Assembly: GCA_031430595.1 (NCBI GenBank)
Contig: JANPBU010000010.1
Location: 1 to 64,000, forward strand
Direction of reading: 5' to 3'
Length of the DNA stretch: 64,000 bases
Source of the DNA: JANNBN01 sp031430595
GTDB lineage: Bacteria; Actinomycetota; Acidimicrobiia; Acidimicrobiales; JANYDT01
Position numbers and translations under genes: made by a program. Below, one piece after another: positions 51,795 through 60,415 of the stretch (the stretch's first letter is position 1; each line of letters begins with the position of its first letter). The notes under the pieces are model-generated. The model made no database searches, was not told the origin of the DNA, and worked only from the letters and a program-made list of their open reading frames with translations.

Positions 51795-53495
51795 TTAGTT
51801 TTTTCCAACAAGTGAGAGTGCTTCACCCAGAAACTGGGTTCGGCACTGCGATCGCTGTAATTTGCCGCTCGACGTTTTTGGCAGCGTACCCGCCAACACC
51901 AAGATCACTTCGTCAGGGGCAAACCCAATTGACTCACGCACCCTACGTGTCACCTCGCCCCGAACCATCAGTAAATCAGCATCGACACGGGTCTCAGCAA
52001 CGACCACGATCGATTCTCGGCCCTTCGCATTTTCTGTACCGAATGCAATAACGTTGCCAGCGCGGATTCCATCGATACGTGCAACAACTCGTTCCACATC
52101 TTCAGGAAACACGTTTCGGCCGCCAACGATGATTATGTCTTTAATACGCCCGCATACAACCAGCTGTTCATCAACTAAGTAAGCCAGGTCACCGGTCTTT
52201 AGCCAGTCACCGTCGAACGTATGGGCCGTCGCGTCGGGGCGCCGAAAGTAGCCCGATGTGACCGAAGTTCCGCGAACCTGAAGTTCACCTACTTCACGTT
52301 CAGCCATAACCACACCATTCGAAGGGTCAACGATGCGAAGCTCAAGCCCCTGTACGGCCCGACCCAACTTAGCCAACCGCCTCGCATGAGGGGCATCGAC
52401 ATCAACGGGCGCCGCATACGAATTGGTTTCCAGCACCTGCTTGTCGATCACATCAAATTGCAGACCACTACCCGGTTCGGGGAACGCAACGGCGACGCAC
52501 GTTTCAGCCATTCCGAACGCCGGGAACACACTGTCTGCGCGCAGACCATGTCGGGCACCGGCAGCTATGAACGCTTCGACAGCTGACGGGTCGACGGGTT
52601 CCGCGCCGTTCAGGCCAAGACGCCATGATGACAGGTCGATTCCTTCCATTCGGCCCATTGCCCTAGCGGCAAGCGCGTACGCAAAGTTTGGTCCGGCGGT
52701 TGCGGTGCCTCTGTAGTCGCTGATCCACTGCATCCATCGGGCCGGAGCCGCTATGAAGTCTTGCGGGGCACCGAGAACCAGGTTTGTTCCGGTTGTCATC
52801 GGAAGGGTCAGCAGCCCAATCAAACCCATGTCGTGATACAGCGGAAGCCAACTCACCAGCACGTCAACATCGGGGTCGAGGTGAGCCCCGGCGGCAATTG
52901 CGTCGACGTTATGACACACCTGCGCGTGGGGCAGCATGACACCTTTCGGGTCAGCCGTCGAGCCACTGGTGAATTGAAGAATCGCGAGGCTGCTCGAGTC
53001 AATGACCGGTTTTACCCAAGATGAGGCGTCAGCAAACCAGGGCTTGCCCGGCACCATGTCTGCAAAGGAAAGCAGCGGCGGATCACCCGGTTGCACATCA
53101 ACAAATGCCGCAAGGTCGGCATCGACGACCACTAACACCGATTCGGAATGTGCGATCCGGACCCGTGTCGCTTCGACAAATTCTTCGATGCTGCCAAGGC
53201 GCATAGGCAGAGGAAGCACAACCGCGCACGCGCCGGTTAACCAGGTCGCTTGAATGGCTGTGACAAGTTGGCGCGTCGTCGGGCCAAGAATCGCGATGTG
53301 CTGGCCAGGTCGTACCCCTCGAGCAAAAAACGACGCGGCCATAGCTTTGGCGTCGTTATGAAGTTCGGCATACGACACCTGTTGCGGGCCACCCGGTGCC
53401 ATCACGAAGGTCACCGAGGCATTGCGCAACGCCGCTATTTCGAGGCGTTCAATGAGCGAAAGTGGCCCGTGGAGGGGTGCAGTTAAGGCAGCCAT
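51795..53495 (-). CDS. AMP-binding acyl ligase (FAAL/acyl-CoA synthetase type)
   Basis: 566 residues from ATG 53495. The P-loop is LQFTSGSTADPKGVML near residue 170, core motifs LPLYHDMGLIG, and the C-terminal TGDLAYLVDEQLVVCGRIKDIIIVGGRNV. The match to the YHDMG box favours fatty-acyl-AMP ligases (FAAL), which feed acyl chains to polyketide enzymes, over general acyl-CoA synthetases. No polyketide gene lies nearby. A longer frame begins at GTG 53531. Confidence 0.85.
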   Translation of the reverse strand: MAALTAPLHGPLSLIERLEIAALRNASVTFVMAPGGPQQVSYAELHNDAKAMAASFFARGVRPGQHIAILGPTTRQLVTAIQATWLTGACAVVLPLPMRLGSIEEFVEATRVRIAHSESVLVVVDADLAAFVDVQPGDPPLLSFADMVPGKPWFADASSWVKPVIDSSSLAILQFTSGSTADPKGVMLPHAQVCHNVDAIAAGAHLDPDVDVLVSWLPLYHDMGLIGLLTLPMTTGTNLVLGAPQDFIAAPARWMQWISDYRGTATAGPNFAYALAARAMGRMEGIDLSSWRLGLNGAEPVDPSAVEAFIAAGARHGLRADSVFPAFGMAETCVAVAFPEPGSGLQFDVIDKQVLETNSYAAPVDVDAPHARRLAKLGRAVQGLELRIVDPSNGVVMAEREVGELQVRGTSVTSGYFRRPDATAHTFDGDWLKTGDLAYLVDEQLVVCGRIKDIIIVGGRNVFPEDVERVVARIDGIRAGNVIAFGTENAKGRESIVVVAETRVDADLLMVRGEVTRRVRESIGFAPDEVILVLAGTLPKTSSGKLQRSQCRTQFLGEALSLVGKN

Positions 53496-53603
53496 AATTA
53501 TTCGACCGTCACACGAAGCAATAGTTACCAATTGATACGACGGGTATCGAGTCAGCGACCGCGACTGCCGTCGGAACTTTCCGCGGATTCCGTGAGGGCA
53601 ATT

Positions 53604-55241
53604 TCATTCGGAGCGACGTTTGGCGCGCAGCACGATGTCGTTCACATGATGAGTTGAGGCTCCGGGAGGGCGGGCTCGGGTCTCGTAGGTTTCTATCGTC
53701 CAGTTCGAATCGTTAGTAATCACGGTGGCAAAGTCTTCGACACGGACGTAAGCGTCAGGATCAAAAGGGCGACTCTCAGACTGCCTGTCGGGCAACGGAA
53801 CTTCGTTCAGACTCCCAGACGTCGTCTCTGACAATGGCGGTTTGCGCATTGCTTCTATGTCATGCGAGACGACAAGAAGCGTGCCACCTAATGCGACTGC
53901 ACGAACCACATTGTTCACGCCCCGTTGATCGGGCGTCCGCGGAATTGATGCGTAGTGAGCCGACACCAGATCAAACTTCTCGGTTCCGTATGCACCTATA
54001 GCGTTTGCATCCGCTTGGTGACATGCAATAGCCAGGTCTCGTTCGTTGGCGACTCCCGCTATTCGGTTCAGTCCGAGTGGTGAGATGTCGGAGGCCGTGA
54101 CGAGCCAACCCTGTTCAGCCAGCCACACCGCATCGCCACCCTCACCGACCCCGACGTCGAGCGCTCGACCCGGTGTCATGGCACTCACTTCGTGTACGAG
54201 AGCACCGTTCGGGTTTCCCGACCAGATTTGCAGCCCGCTGTAACGATGCTCCCAATCTGCTTGGTTACCCGATGGTCGAGCATGCTGTTCCAGGTCTTCA
54301 GCAGCGAGGCTAAAAGCGATCATTCCACCAACCCAACTTCCTTGTGCTGCGGCTTGCAACACCTGCTGACTGGGGTCAGTGACGTTGCCCGCCGCATAGA
54401 GGCCCGACACCAATGTTTCGCCAGCCTGATTGATTTCGATGAAGTCACCAAGACCGGTTGGATGCACAGCCGGTGTCACACCAAGCGACGCAAGCATCTG
54501 AGCCCGCACTAAAAAACGGGTTCCGACTACCACCGCATCGGCAGCGATTTGGTCACCGCCAGCGAGTTCGACCGCTTTGATGCGTCCGCTGTTATCAGCG
54601 ACAATACGGCGCACTTGTTGGGCTACGACCGTCACGCCCGATGCTCGAAGCACTTCGAGTTGCAGATGGTTAGCGCTGACCCCTTCATGAAGTACCACTG
54701 TGAATTGTGCCGTGAGTTGACGGAATAGCGCCGCCGGGTGAAGGCCCATTGGGTGCGTAATGATTTGAACGACCCGTTGATCGCGGACTTCATAGCCGTG
54801 GCAAAACGGACAGTGGATGACGTCGCGACCCCAATGTTGGGCAAGCCCGTCAATGTCAGGAAGTTCGTCGACGAGGCCGGTCGCTGCGAGCACACGGCGG
54901 GCGGTCACGAGATGACCACCAGTCAACTCAACACAGAATCCAGATTCAGTTCGAGTCACGTCAACGGCGCGACCCATGATCACCTCGCCGCCATAACTTC
55001 GAACCTCTTCACGGCCAAGTGCAGCCAACTGTGCCGGGGAAACACCCTCATGGCCGAGGTAGCTATGCATGTGGGCAGCTGGTGCGTTTCGAGGTTCATC
55101 CGAGTCGATAACGATGACCGATCGGCGTTGACGGCCAAGTTGTAACCCCGCCGCAAGGCCGGCGGCCGATGCACCAATGATCGCCACGTCGCAATGACGC
55201 TTGATTACTGAAGCCTGATGGTTATGTTCGTGCAAGTTCAT
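53604..55241 (-). CDS. Fusion of thioredoxin-reductase-like flavoprotein and methyltransferase
   Basis: 545 residues from ATG 55241. Residues 15-310 form a pyridine nucleotide-disulfide reductase: DVAIIGASAAGLAAGLQLGR (FAD), HCPFCHGYEV with CxxC, and the second nucleotide region. Residues 320-545 are a class I SAM methyltransferase with ALDVGVGEGGDAVWLA. Protein databases, as I recall, hold this architecture in actinobacteria; substrate and partner are unknown. An exact 23-base repeat lies inside its C-terminal domain. It is divergent from the XRE-cupin regulator. Confidence 0.85.
   Translation of the reverse strand: MNLHEHNHQASVIKRHCDVAIIGASAAGLAAGLQLGRQRRSVIVIDSDEPRNAPAAHMHSYLGHEGVSPAQLAALGREEVRSYGGEVIMGRAVDVTRTESGFCVELTGGHLVTARRVLAATGLVDELPDIDGLAQHWGRDVIHCPFCHGYEVRDQRVVQIITHPMGLHPAALFRQLTAQFTVVLHEGVSANHLQLEVLRASGVTVVAQQVRRIVADNSGRIKAVELAGGDQIAADAVVVGTRFLVRAQMLASLGVTPAVHPTGLGDFIEINQAGETLVSGLYAAGNVTDPSQQVLQAAAQGSWVGGMIAFSLAAEDLEQHARPSGNQADWEHRYSGLQIWSGNPNGALVHEVSAMTPGRALDVGVGEGGDAVWLAEQGWLVTASDISPLGLNRIAGVANERDLAIACHQADANAIGAYGTEKFDLVSAHYASIPRTPDQRGVNNVVRAVALGGTLLVVSHDIEAMRKPPLSETTSGSLNEVPLPDRQSESRPFDPDAYVRVEDFATVITNDSNWTIETYETRARPPGASTHHVNDIVLRAKRRSE
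53773..53795. repeat. Short dispersed repeat, copy 2 (inside a coding region)
   Basis: This is the exact 23-base match to 29880-29902, on the same strand. Here it lies inside the fused methyltransferase gene, giving the residues LPDRQSES in the minus-strand protein just after a loop. Its placement in an exposed insert suggests it was added to the gene and tolerated. Confidence 0.8.
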
Positions 55242-55324
55242 GGGCAGCGACGAAAAGGTATCTTTGACATATAAGCAATCAGTCTTGCGGTATTTGCAAG
55301 AGCAGTAATGGAAACGGTGTCGGG

Positions 55325-55915
55325 ATGCAAGAAATGGGAACCGTCGAATCGACCGTGCGAGCGCGATTGCGAAGTCTGCGAAAGACACTCGGCCTGTCAC
55401 TCGATGAACTTGGCGCCCAAACAAATCTGAGCCCATCCACCATCAGCCGGATCGAGACTGGGCATCGCGCCATCAGCCTCGACGTGCTCGTACCACTTGC
55501 GCGCGCACTTCACGTTGACCTTGATGCCCTGCTTAACGTTCACAGCGATGAAGACGTCGTGATTCGTCCGACACCAACCAGCGTTGATGGCATCACAACG
55601 TGGATGCTGAGCCGACCCACGGGCAAAACGATCGCCGTCAAAATGCGAGTCGAACCGACGAAGCGCCCACCCGAACAACGGGTACATCCCGGCCACGATT
55701 GGATGTTTGTCACGATGGGCCGAGTCCGGCTGTTTCTTGGTGACCGGGAGATGATCGTTGAAACTGGCGAGGCCGCAGAATTCGCAACAATGACACCCCA
55801 CGCCTTTGCTGCCATCGATTCGCCCGCCGAGGTCATAATGATTTTCGACCGTGATGGCCAACGCGCCCACGTGCACCAACACGCGAGCAATTCCAAACAA
55901 GGGTCTACGCCGTGA
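55325..55915 (+). CDS. XRE-family regulator with cupin sensor domain
   Basis: 196 residues. The HTH domain covers about residues 6-65 (LGLSLDELGAQTNLSPSTIS); residues about 110-190 form a cupin beta barrel (PGHDWMFVTMGRVRLFLG, ETGEAAEFATMTPHAF). The cupin probably binds a small ligand or metal and controls DNA binding. The gene is divergent from the fusion enzyme with an 83-base gap, so it likely controls that gene. It ends exactly at the cyclophilin stop. Confidence 0.9.
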   Translation: MQEMGTVESTVRARLRSLRKTLGLSLDELGAQTNLSPSTISRIETGHRAISLDVLVPLARALHVDLDALLNVHSDEDVVIRPTPTSVDGITTWMLSRPTGKTIAVKMRVEPTKRPPEQRVHPGHDWMFVTMGRVRLFLGDREMIVETGEAAEFATMTPHAFAAIDSPAEVIMIFDRDGQRAHVHQHASNSKQGSTP

Positions 55916-56728
55916 TCAACCTTCGGTAATTGTAAGCGAGGTTATGATCACGGGTTTCGATGGCGGCCCGTCGGTTACCGAAAGCGCAGCAATAGCTTTC
56001 AATGTGACCTGCCCGGCTGGGTCGCCTGCAAGTGAGCCAAACAGGGCGTAGTTCGGGGGCAGCCTCGACCCATTCGGACCAGAAATGACAAAGAACTGGC
56101 TTCCATTGGTGTTTGGGCCAGCGTTGGCCATGGCCAGGTCACCCAACTTGTATTCACCGGCTTGCGGAAGTTCATCTGCGAACGTATAACCCGGCCCACC
56201 AATTCCGGCGCTTCCAGAAGTTACTGCTGCCTCGGTGATGACCGTTGGGTCTCCGGCTTGCAACACAAATTCGGGAACCACCCGGTGAAAGTAAATGCCG
56301 TCGTAGTACTTCGATCGTGCCAGGTTTACGAAGTTGTTTACCGTGCCAGGGGCCTTTTCGTCGAGCAGCGTAAAAATCATGGTCCCTTCAGTAGTGACCA
56401 TCGTTGCGGTATACGTCTGAGCTCGGTCGAGACAATCTTTAAACGGCGAGGTGAACTCGCGAACCGGTGACGCTGCTCCACCGACTGGTGCGCAGGGTGT
56501 GCTTCCGAAAGCTCCGGCCACCGGGGCAACCGGAGTAGCCCCTAGAGCGCCTGGGGTGCTCGATGCTTCAACCGTTGACTCCGTCGCTACGGAATCAGCC
56601 GCAGCCGACTCCGTCGGGGCCGACGACGAGCCCCCGCAACCTGCCAACACCGCGAGCAGCACAGCAACACCTCCGGCGCGCAAGGCGGAATGAGCTCGTT
56701 GGGATAGTCGATGGCTTCGTAAAATCAC
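55916..56728 (-). CDS. Cyclophilin-type peptidyl-prolyl isomerase lipoprotein
   Basis: 270 residues from GTG 56728; an earlier GTG at 56755 lies inside the palindromic repeat. The signal has lipobox LAGC. A Ser/Ala/Val-rich linker follows. The cyclophilin domain has FHRVVPEFVLQAGDPT and GSQFFVISGPNG near the end, with the Arg and Phe of the active site. It speeds proline isomerisation of exported proteins. It converges with no gap on the XRE-cupin gene. Confidence 0.88.
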   Translation of the reverse strand: MILRSHRLSQRAHSALRAGGVAVLLAVLAGCGGSSSAPTESAAADSVATESTVEASSTPGALGATPVAPVAGAFGSTPCAPVGGAASPVREFTSPFKDCLDRAQTYTATMVTTEGTMIFTLLDEKAPGTVNNFVNLARSKYYDGIYFHRVVPEFVLQAGDPTVITEAAVTSGSAGIGGPGYTFADELPQAGEYKLGDLAMANAGPNTNGSQFFVISGPNGSRLPPNYALFGSLAGDPAGQVTLKAIAALSVTDGPPSKPVIITSLTITEG

Positions 56729-56752
56729 CCTTAAACGGTAGCCCCGCCACCG

Positions 56753-56803
56753 CACTAATTGGAGGAATTATGGCTTAATAGGCCGTCGTAGCTCCAATTA
56801 GTG
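56753..56803. repeat. 51-bp palindromic element, copy B (inverted)
   Basis: CACTAATTGGAG (56753-56764) pairs perfectly with CTCCAATTAGTG (56792-56803); GGCTTAATAGGCC lies in the middle. Its reverse complement matches the element at 42408-42458 in 42 of 51 bases by hand. It sits in the gap between the leuS stop and the cyclophilin start. Only the outer arm is fully paired here, whereas in copy A the inner arm is. Confidence 0.75.
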
Positions 56804-56819
56804 GGCCTTAGTCGCTGCG

Positions 56820-59759
56820 TCACACGACGATGTTGACCATTTTCCCGGGGATAACGATCACTTTTTTGACCTGCTTCCCTTCCAGAAACGGCTTCACCTT
56901 TTCGTCGGCCAAGGCCAGCGCTTCGAGAGTCGCCGCGTCACAACCCACGGGTACGCTTAGTACCGCACGCACTTTGCCAGCCACTTGAACCGGTACATCA
57001 ATGGTGTCGACCACCAAATATGCGCTGTTGACATTTGGAAATGGTTCGTACGTGAGCGATTCAGCGTGGCCAAGTCGCGACCACAATTCCTCAGCCAGGT
57101 GGGGGGCGAATGGTGCAACCATGAGCACCAACGGCTCGGCGATTTCTCGTGGGGCACCACCGGGATACGTTGATGTGAGGTGGTTCGTTAACTCGGTGAT
57201 CCGGGCAATCGGGGTATTTACCCGCAAATCTTGCAGGGCTTCCCGAACCGCCGCGATCGTGCGATGCAACGTACGCTGATCATCAGCAGACGGGGTATCT
57301 GAAGTAACTCGCACTTCACCGGTGAGTTCATCAATCACCACGCGCCAGATGCGTTGCAATAGGCGCATCGAACCAGAAACCGCTCGGGTGTCCCACGGCT
57401 TTGACTGCTCAAGCGGGCCCATCGACATTTCGTAAACGCGCAGGGTATCGGCACCGTATGCGTCGTACATATCGTCGGGTGAGACCATATTTTTGAGGCC
57501 CTTACCGATTTTGCCGAATTCACGGTGAACCGGTTCGTCAGCATGGAAAAACGCGCCGTTACGTTCAATTACTTCGGTGGCCTCCACGTACATGCCTCGG
57601 CCATCGGTAAACGCATACGCCTGGATGTAACCTTGATTCAGTAACTTTCCGAACGGCTCGGGGGTATTGACCTCGCCGAGGTCGAACAGAACCTTGTGCC
57701 AAAAGCGGCTGTACAGCAGGTGCAGTACAGCGTGTTCTACCCCGCCAACGTACAGGTCGACACCCGTCGAACCCATCCAGTAATCAGAGTTTTCCGAAAT
57801 CGTCAGCCCTTCGACATGGGTTGGGTCGATGTAGCGAAGGTAATACGAACACGAGCCAGCCCATTGCGGCATAACGTTGGTTTCGCGAATGTAGGCACGC
57901 GGACCATTCCCTAGATCAATGGTCGGGTTTTTCCACTCGGTCAGCCGGTCGAGCGGTCGCTGAGGTTCAGAAGATGCATCTTCAGCGTCGAAGGTATGCG
58001 GTGTGAATTGGTCGGTTTCGGGCAGGTCTACCGGAAGCATCGCGTCGGGCAGCGCAATGGGGCCATGCTCGTCGTAGACGATCGGAAACGGTTCACCCCA
58101 GTAGCGTTGACGAGAGAACAACCAATCGCGCAACTTCGTTTGAACGGTTCCCCTGCCACAATCGTTGGCTTCGAGCCAGCGTGTCATTGCCGAAACAGCA
58201 GCAGCTTTGTCGAGGCCGTTCAGAGACAGGGACTCATTTTCGCTTTGTACAGCGACGCCATCGCCGCTGTATGCGCGCTTCCATTTTGAACAGTCGAGGG
58301 TTGATTCAATTCCCTGCTCACCGAACCAGACATCAGGAGGCAAGATAGTTGCGACAATGGGCAAATCGTACATCCGAGCAAACTCGAAGTCACGTTGGTC
58401 GCCAGACGGTACGGCCATAATGGCCCCGGTTCCGTAGCCCATCAGTACATAGTCGGCAATGAATACCGGTATCTGCTGACCGTTGACCGGATTAGTGGCA
58501 TACGAGCCGGTAAACACACCAGTCTTTTGCTTCGTTTCTGACTGGCGATCGATCGCTGTTCGGCCTGCCGCAGCAGCTTGGTAACTCAATACATCAGCGC
58601 GCTTGTCAGATGTAGTCAGCGCACTGACCATTTCGTGTTCGGGTGACAACACCATAAACGTGGCACCAAAAAGAGTATCCGGACGAGTGGTAAAAACCTC
58701 CAGACGGGCCGGGCTATCGGCAACCTGAAACGAAACCCGGGCTCCGTACGACTGACCAATCCAGTTGCGTTGCATGAGGCGAACTGGTTCGGGCCAATCA
58801 ACCAGATCAAGGTCACTCACCAACCGGTCTGAATAGGCCGTAATTCGCATCAGCCATTGACGCATCGACCGTTTGAACACCGGATAGTTCCCCCGGTCGC
58901 TTCGTCCGTCGGCGGTCACTTCCTCATTGGCCACAATTGTGCCGAGGCCCGGGCACCAATTCACGGCAACGTCATCGATATACACCAGTCGAAAGGAATC
59001 AATAAGTGTGCGTTGTTCCGCGACTGACAACTCGGTCCAAGCTCGTCCATCAGGCGTCGGTCGACTCCGATCAATGAACTGAGCCCGCAATTCATCGATG
59101 TGGCGAGCCGCACCCAAACCACCGAGGCGGTTGGTTGCTTGCGGATCGAACCAGGCATTGAAAATCTTGAGGAATACCCGTTGGGTAAATTCGAGGAAGT
59201 CACGGTCGGTCGTCGACACACTTCGCCGCGAATCATGGCCCAACCCCAGCCGCCGAAGTTGGCGGCGCATAGTCGCAACGTTTGACTCGGTGTTGATTCG
59301 TGGGTGTTGACCGGTGGCTACCGCATGCTGCTCGGCGGGTAAACCGTATGCGTCGTAACCCATAGTGTGAAGAACGTTGAACCCCGTCATACGTTTGAAT
59401 CGGGCGTACACGTCGGTTGCGATGTAGCCGAGCGGATGGCCGACGTGCAGCCCAGCCCCCGACGGGTACGGGAACATGTCCATGACAAAGGCTTTTGGAC
59501 GGCCCTCAAATCGTTCAAAACCCCCGGAAAGGGAACCGGTGGGGTTTGGGGTGTGAAACGTTCCTTCGGTCTCCCAGCGTTGTTGCCAGCGCGCTTCAAT
59601 TTCACCAGCGAGCGCCACACCGTACCTGTGCGCCGGTTTGTCGGGCCCAGAAAAGTCGGACCCGGCAGAGTCGGACCCAGGAGTGTCAGATTCGGACGTT
59701 GCTTCAACGGGTGACATGGGCAGAGAGCCTAGAACCCCGGCCGCAGGCCGCTTCTGCAT
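56820..59759 (-). CDS. leuS: Leucyl-tRNA synthetase
   Basis: 979 residues from ATG 59759, or 965 from ATG 59717. The class I HIGH motif is HVGHPLGY, and the CP1 editing domain is in the middle. The KMSKS loop reads GKIGKGLKNMVSPDD, in which the usual second Ser/Gly pair is altered from KMSKS to KIGKG. The C-terminal anticodon-binding and tail domain is normal. It charges tRNA-Leu. Its start overlaps the toxin stop as TAATG, so it lies in a transcript with a MazEF module. Confidence 0.95.
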   Translation of the reverse strand: MQKRPAAGVLGSLPMSPVEATSESDTPGSDSAGSDFSGPDKPAHRYGVALAGEIEARWQQRWETEGTFHTPNPTGSLSGGFERFEGRPKAFVMDMFPYPSGAGLHVGHPLGYIATDVYARFKRMTGFNVLHTMGYDAYGLPAEQHAVATGQHPRINTESNVATMRRQLRRLGLGHDSRRSVSTTDRDFLEFTQRVFLKIFNAWFDPQATNRLGGLGAARHIDELRAQFIDRSRPTPDGRAWTELSVAEQRTLIDSFRLVYIDDVAVNWCPGLGTIVANEEVTADGRSDRGNYPVFKRSMRQWLMRITAYSDRLVSDLDLVDWPEPVRLMQRNWIGQSYGARVSFQVADSPARLEVFTTRPDTLFGATFMVLSPEHEMVSALTTSDKRADVLSYQAAAAGRTAIDRQSETKQKTGVFTGSYATNPVNGQQIPVFIADYVLMGYGTGAIMAVPSGDQRDFEFARMYDLPIVATILPPDVWFGEQGIESTLDCSKWKRAYSGDGVAVQSENESLSLNGLDKAAAVSAMTRWLEANDCGRGTVQTKLRDWLFSRQRYWGEPFPIVYDEHGPIALPDAMLPVDLPETDQFTPHTFDAEDASSEPQRPLDRLTEWKNPTIDLGNGPRAYIRETNVMPQWAGSCSYYLRYIDPTHVEGLTISENSDYWMGSTGVDLYVGGVEHAVLHLLYSRFWHKVLFDLGEVNTPEPFGKLLNQGYIQAYAFTDGRGMYVEATEVIERNGAFFHADEPVHREFGKIGKGLKNMVSPDDMYDAYGADTLRVYEMSMGPLEQSKPWDTRAVSGSMRLLQRIWRVVIDELTGEVRVTSDTPSADDQRTLHRTIAAVREALQDLRVNTPIARITELTNHLTSTYPGGAPREIAEPLVLMVAPFAPHLAEELWSRLGHAESLTYEPFPNVNSAYLVVDTIDVPVQVAGKVRAVLSVPVGCDAATLEALALADEKVKPFLEGKQVKKVIVIPGKMVNIVV

Positions 59760-60058
59760 TATTCCAAGTCGAAGGCCGCCAGAATTGCGTTGGTGAGAAG
59801 TAGCTCTTGATCAGGGAACATCACCCCTATCGCACGACCAAGGTTCGCTGCATCGATCGTCGTGATGTGGTCGCAATTCACGACACCGTCTTGATCAAGA
59901 CCATTTCTCGTCCCGACGGGCACCTCGACACTCAGTCCACGTACCCGAGACGTGATCGGAGCAATCGTGACCGACGCAAGCATGGGCCGAACGATGTCGC
60001 GTGTCAGAACAACTACTGGCCGCGCTTTGTCGAGATGAGCGATATGAATCGGTCGCAT
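59759..60058 (-). CDS. mazF: MazF/PemK-type toxin upstream of leuS
   Basis: 99 residues. KARPVVVLTRDIVRPM and VTIAPITSRVRGLSVEVPVG are MazF core segments; the N-terminal region is shorter than usual and lacks the GEIWRW-type start seen in the copy at 34 kb, and DGVVNCDHITTI follows. It should be an mRNA interferase held by the antitoxin. Its stop overlaps the leuS start. Confidence 0.83.
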   Translation of the reverse strand: MRPIHIAHLDKARPVVVLTRDIVRPMLASVTIAPITSRVRGLSVEVPVGTRNGLDQDGVVNCDHITTIDAANLGRAIGVMFPDQELLLTNAILAAFDLE

Positions 60059-60288
60059 CAGTCCGGGATCACTCGGTGATTCTGGACGTGGTTTCGAAGA
60101 GAGGCAAACTCGTCCACACGATCTTTGGTGAGGAGCTCAAGATCTTGTAACGATCGCTCTCGTCGTTGTTCTCGAGCGAGTGCGCGCACCACGACTTCAG
60201 CGCGCGACGAGGCCCGCCCGCTCTTCACCATGCTGTCGATGAATTCGACGGTGTCTTCAGTGAGACGAACTGCGATTTGAATACTCAT
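60058..60288 (-). CDS. Ribbon-helix-helix antitoxin
   Basis: 76 residues from ATG 60288; the frame is open to 60342. IQIAVRLTEDTVEFIDSM and SRAEVVVRALAREQRRERS form the ribbon-helix-helix and linker; the tail has LRNHVQNHR. It overlaps the toxin start by one base (TGATG). It should repress its own operon, and so may affect leuS. Confidence 0.82.
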   Translation of the reverse strand: MSIQIAVRLTEDTVEFIDSMVKSGRASSRAEVVVRALAREQRRERSLQDLELLTKDRVDEFASLRNHVQNHRVIPD

Positions 60289-60354
60289 TTCTTGAGGGTA
60301 CCAGACTGGTACCGTATTGGGATCGCATCTACCTGTTCCCAACTACGGAAGTAC

Positions 60355-60380
60355 TTCCAGACCGCCTTTCGGCAATGAGG
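60355..60380. repeat. Short dispersed repeat, degenerate copy 3
   Basis: CTTCCAGACCGCCTTTCGGCAATGAGG resembles the 23-base repeat (CTCTCAGACTGCCTG...) with a few changes and one gap, and keeps a GCC/GGC stem. It lies in the gap before the methionine aminopeptidase gene. Similarity is by eye. Confidence 0.4.
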
Positions 60381-60415
60381 CTACGTTCTCACTGGCCGGT
60401 ACACTGGGTAATACC

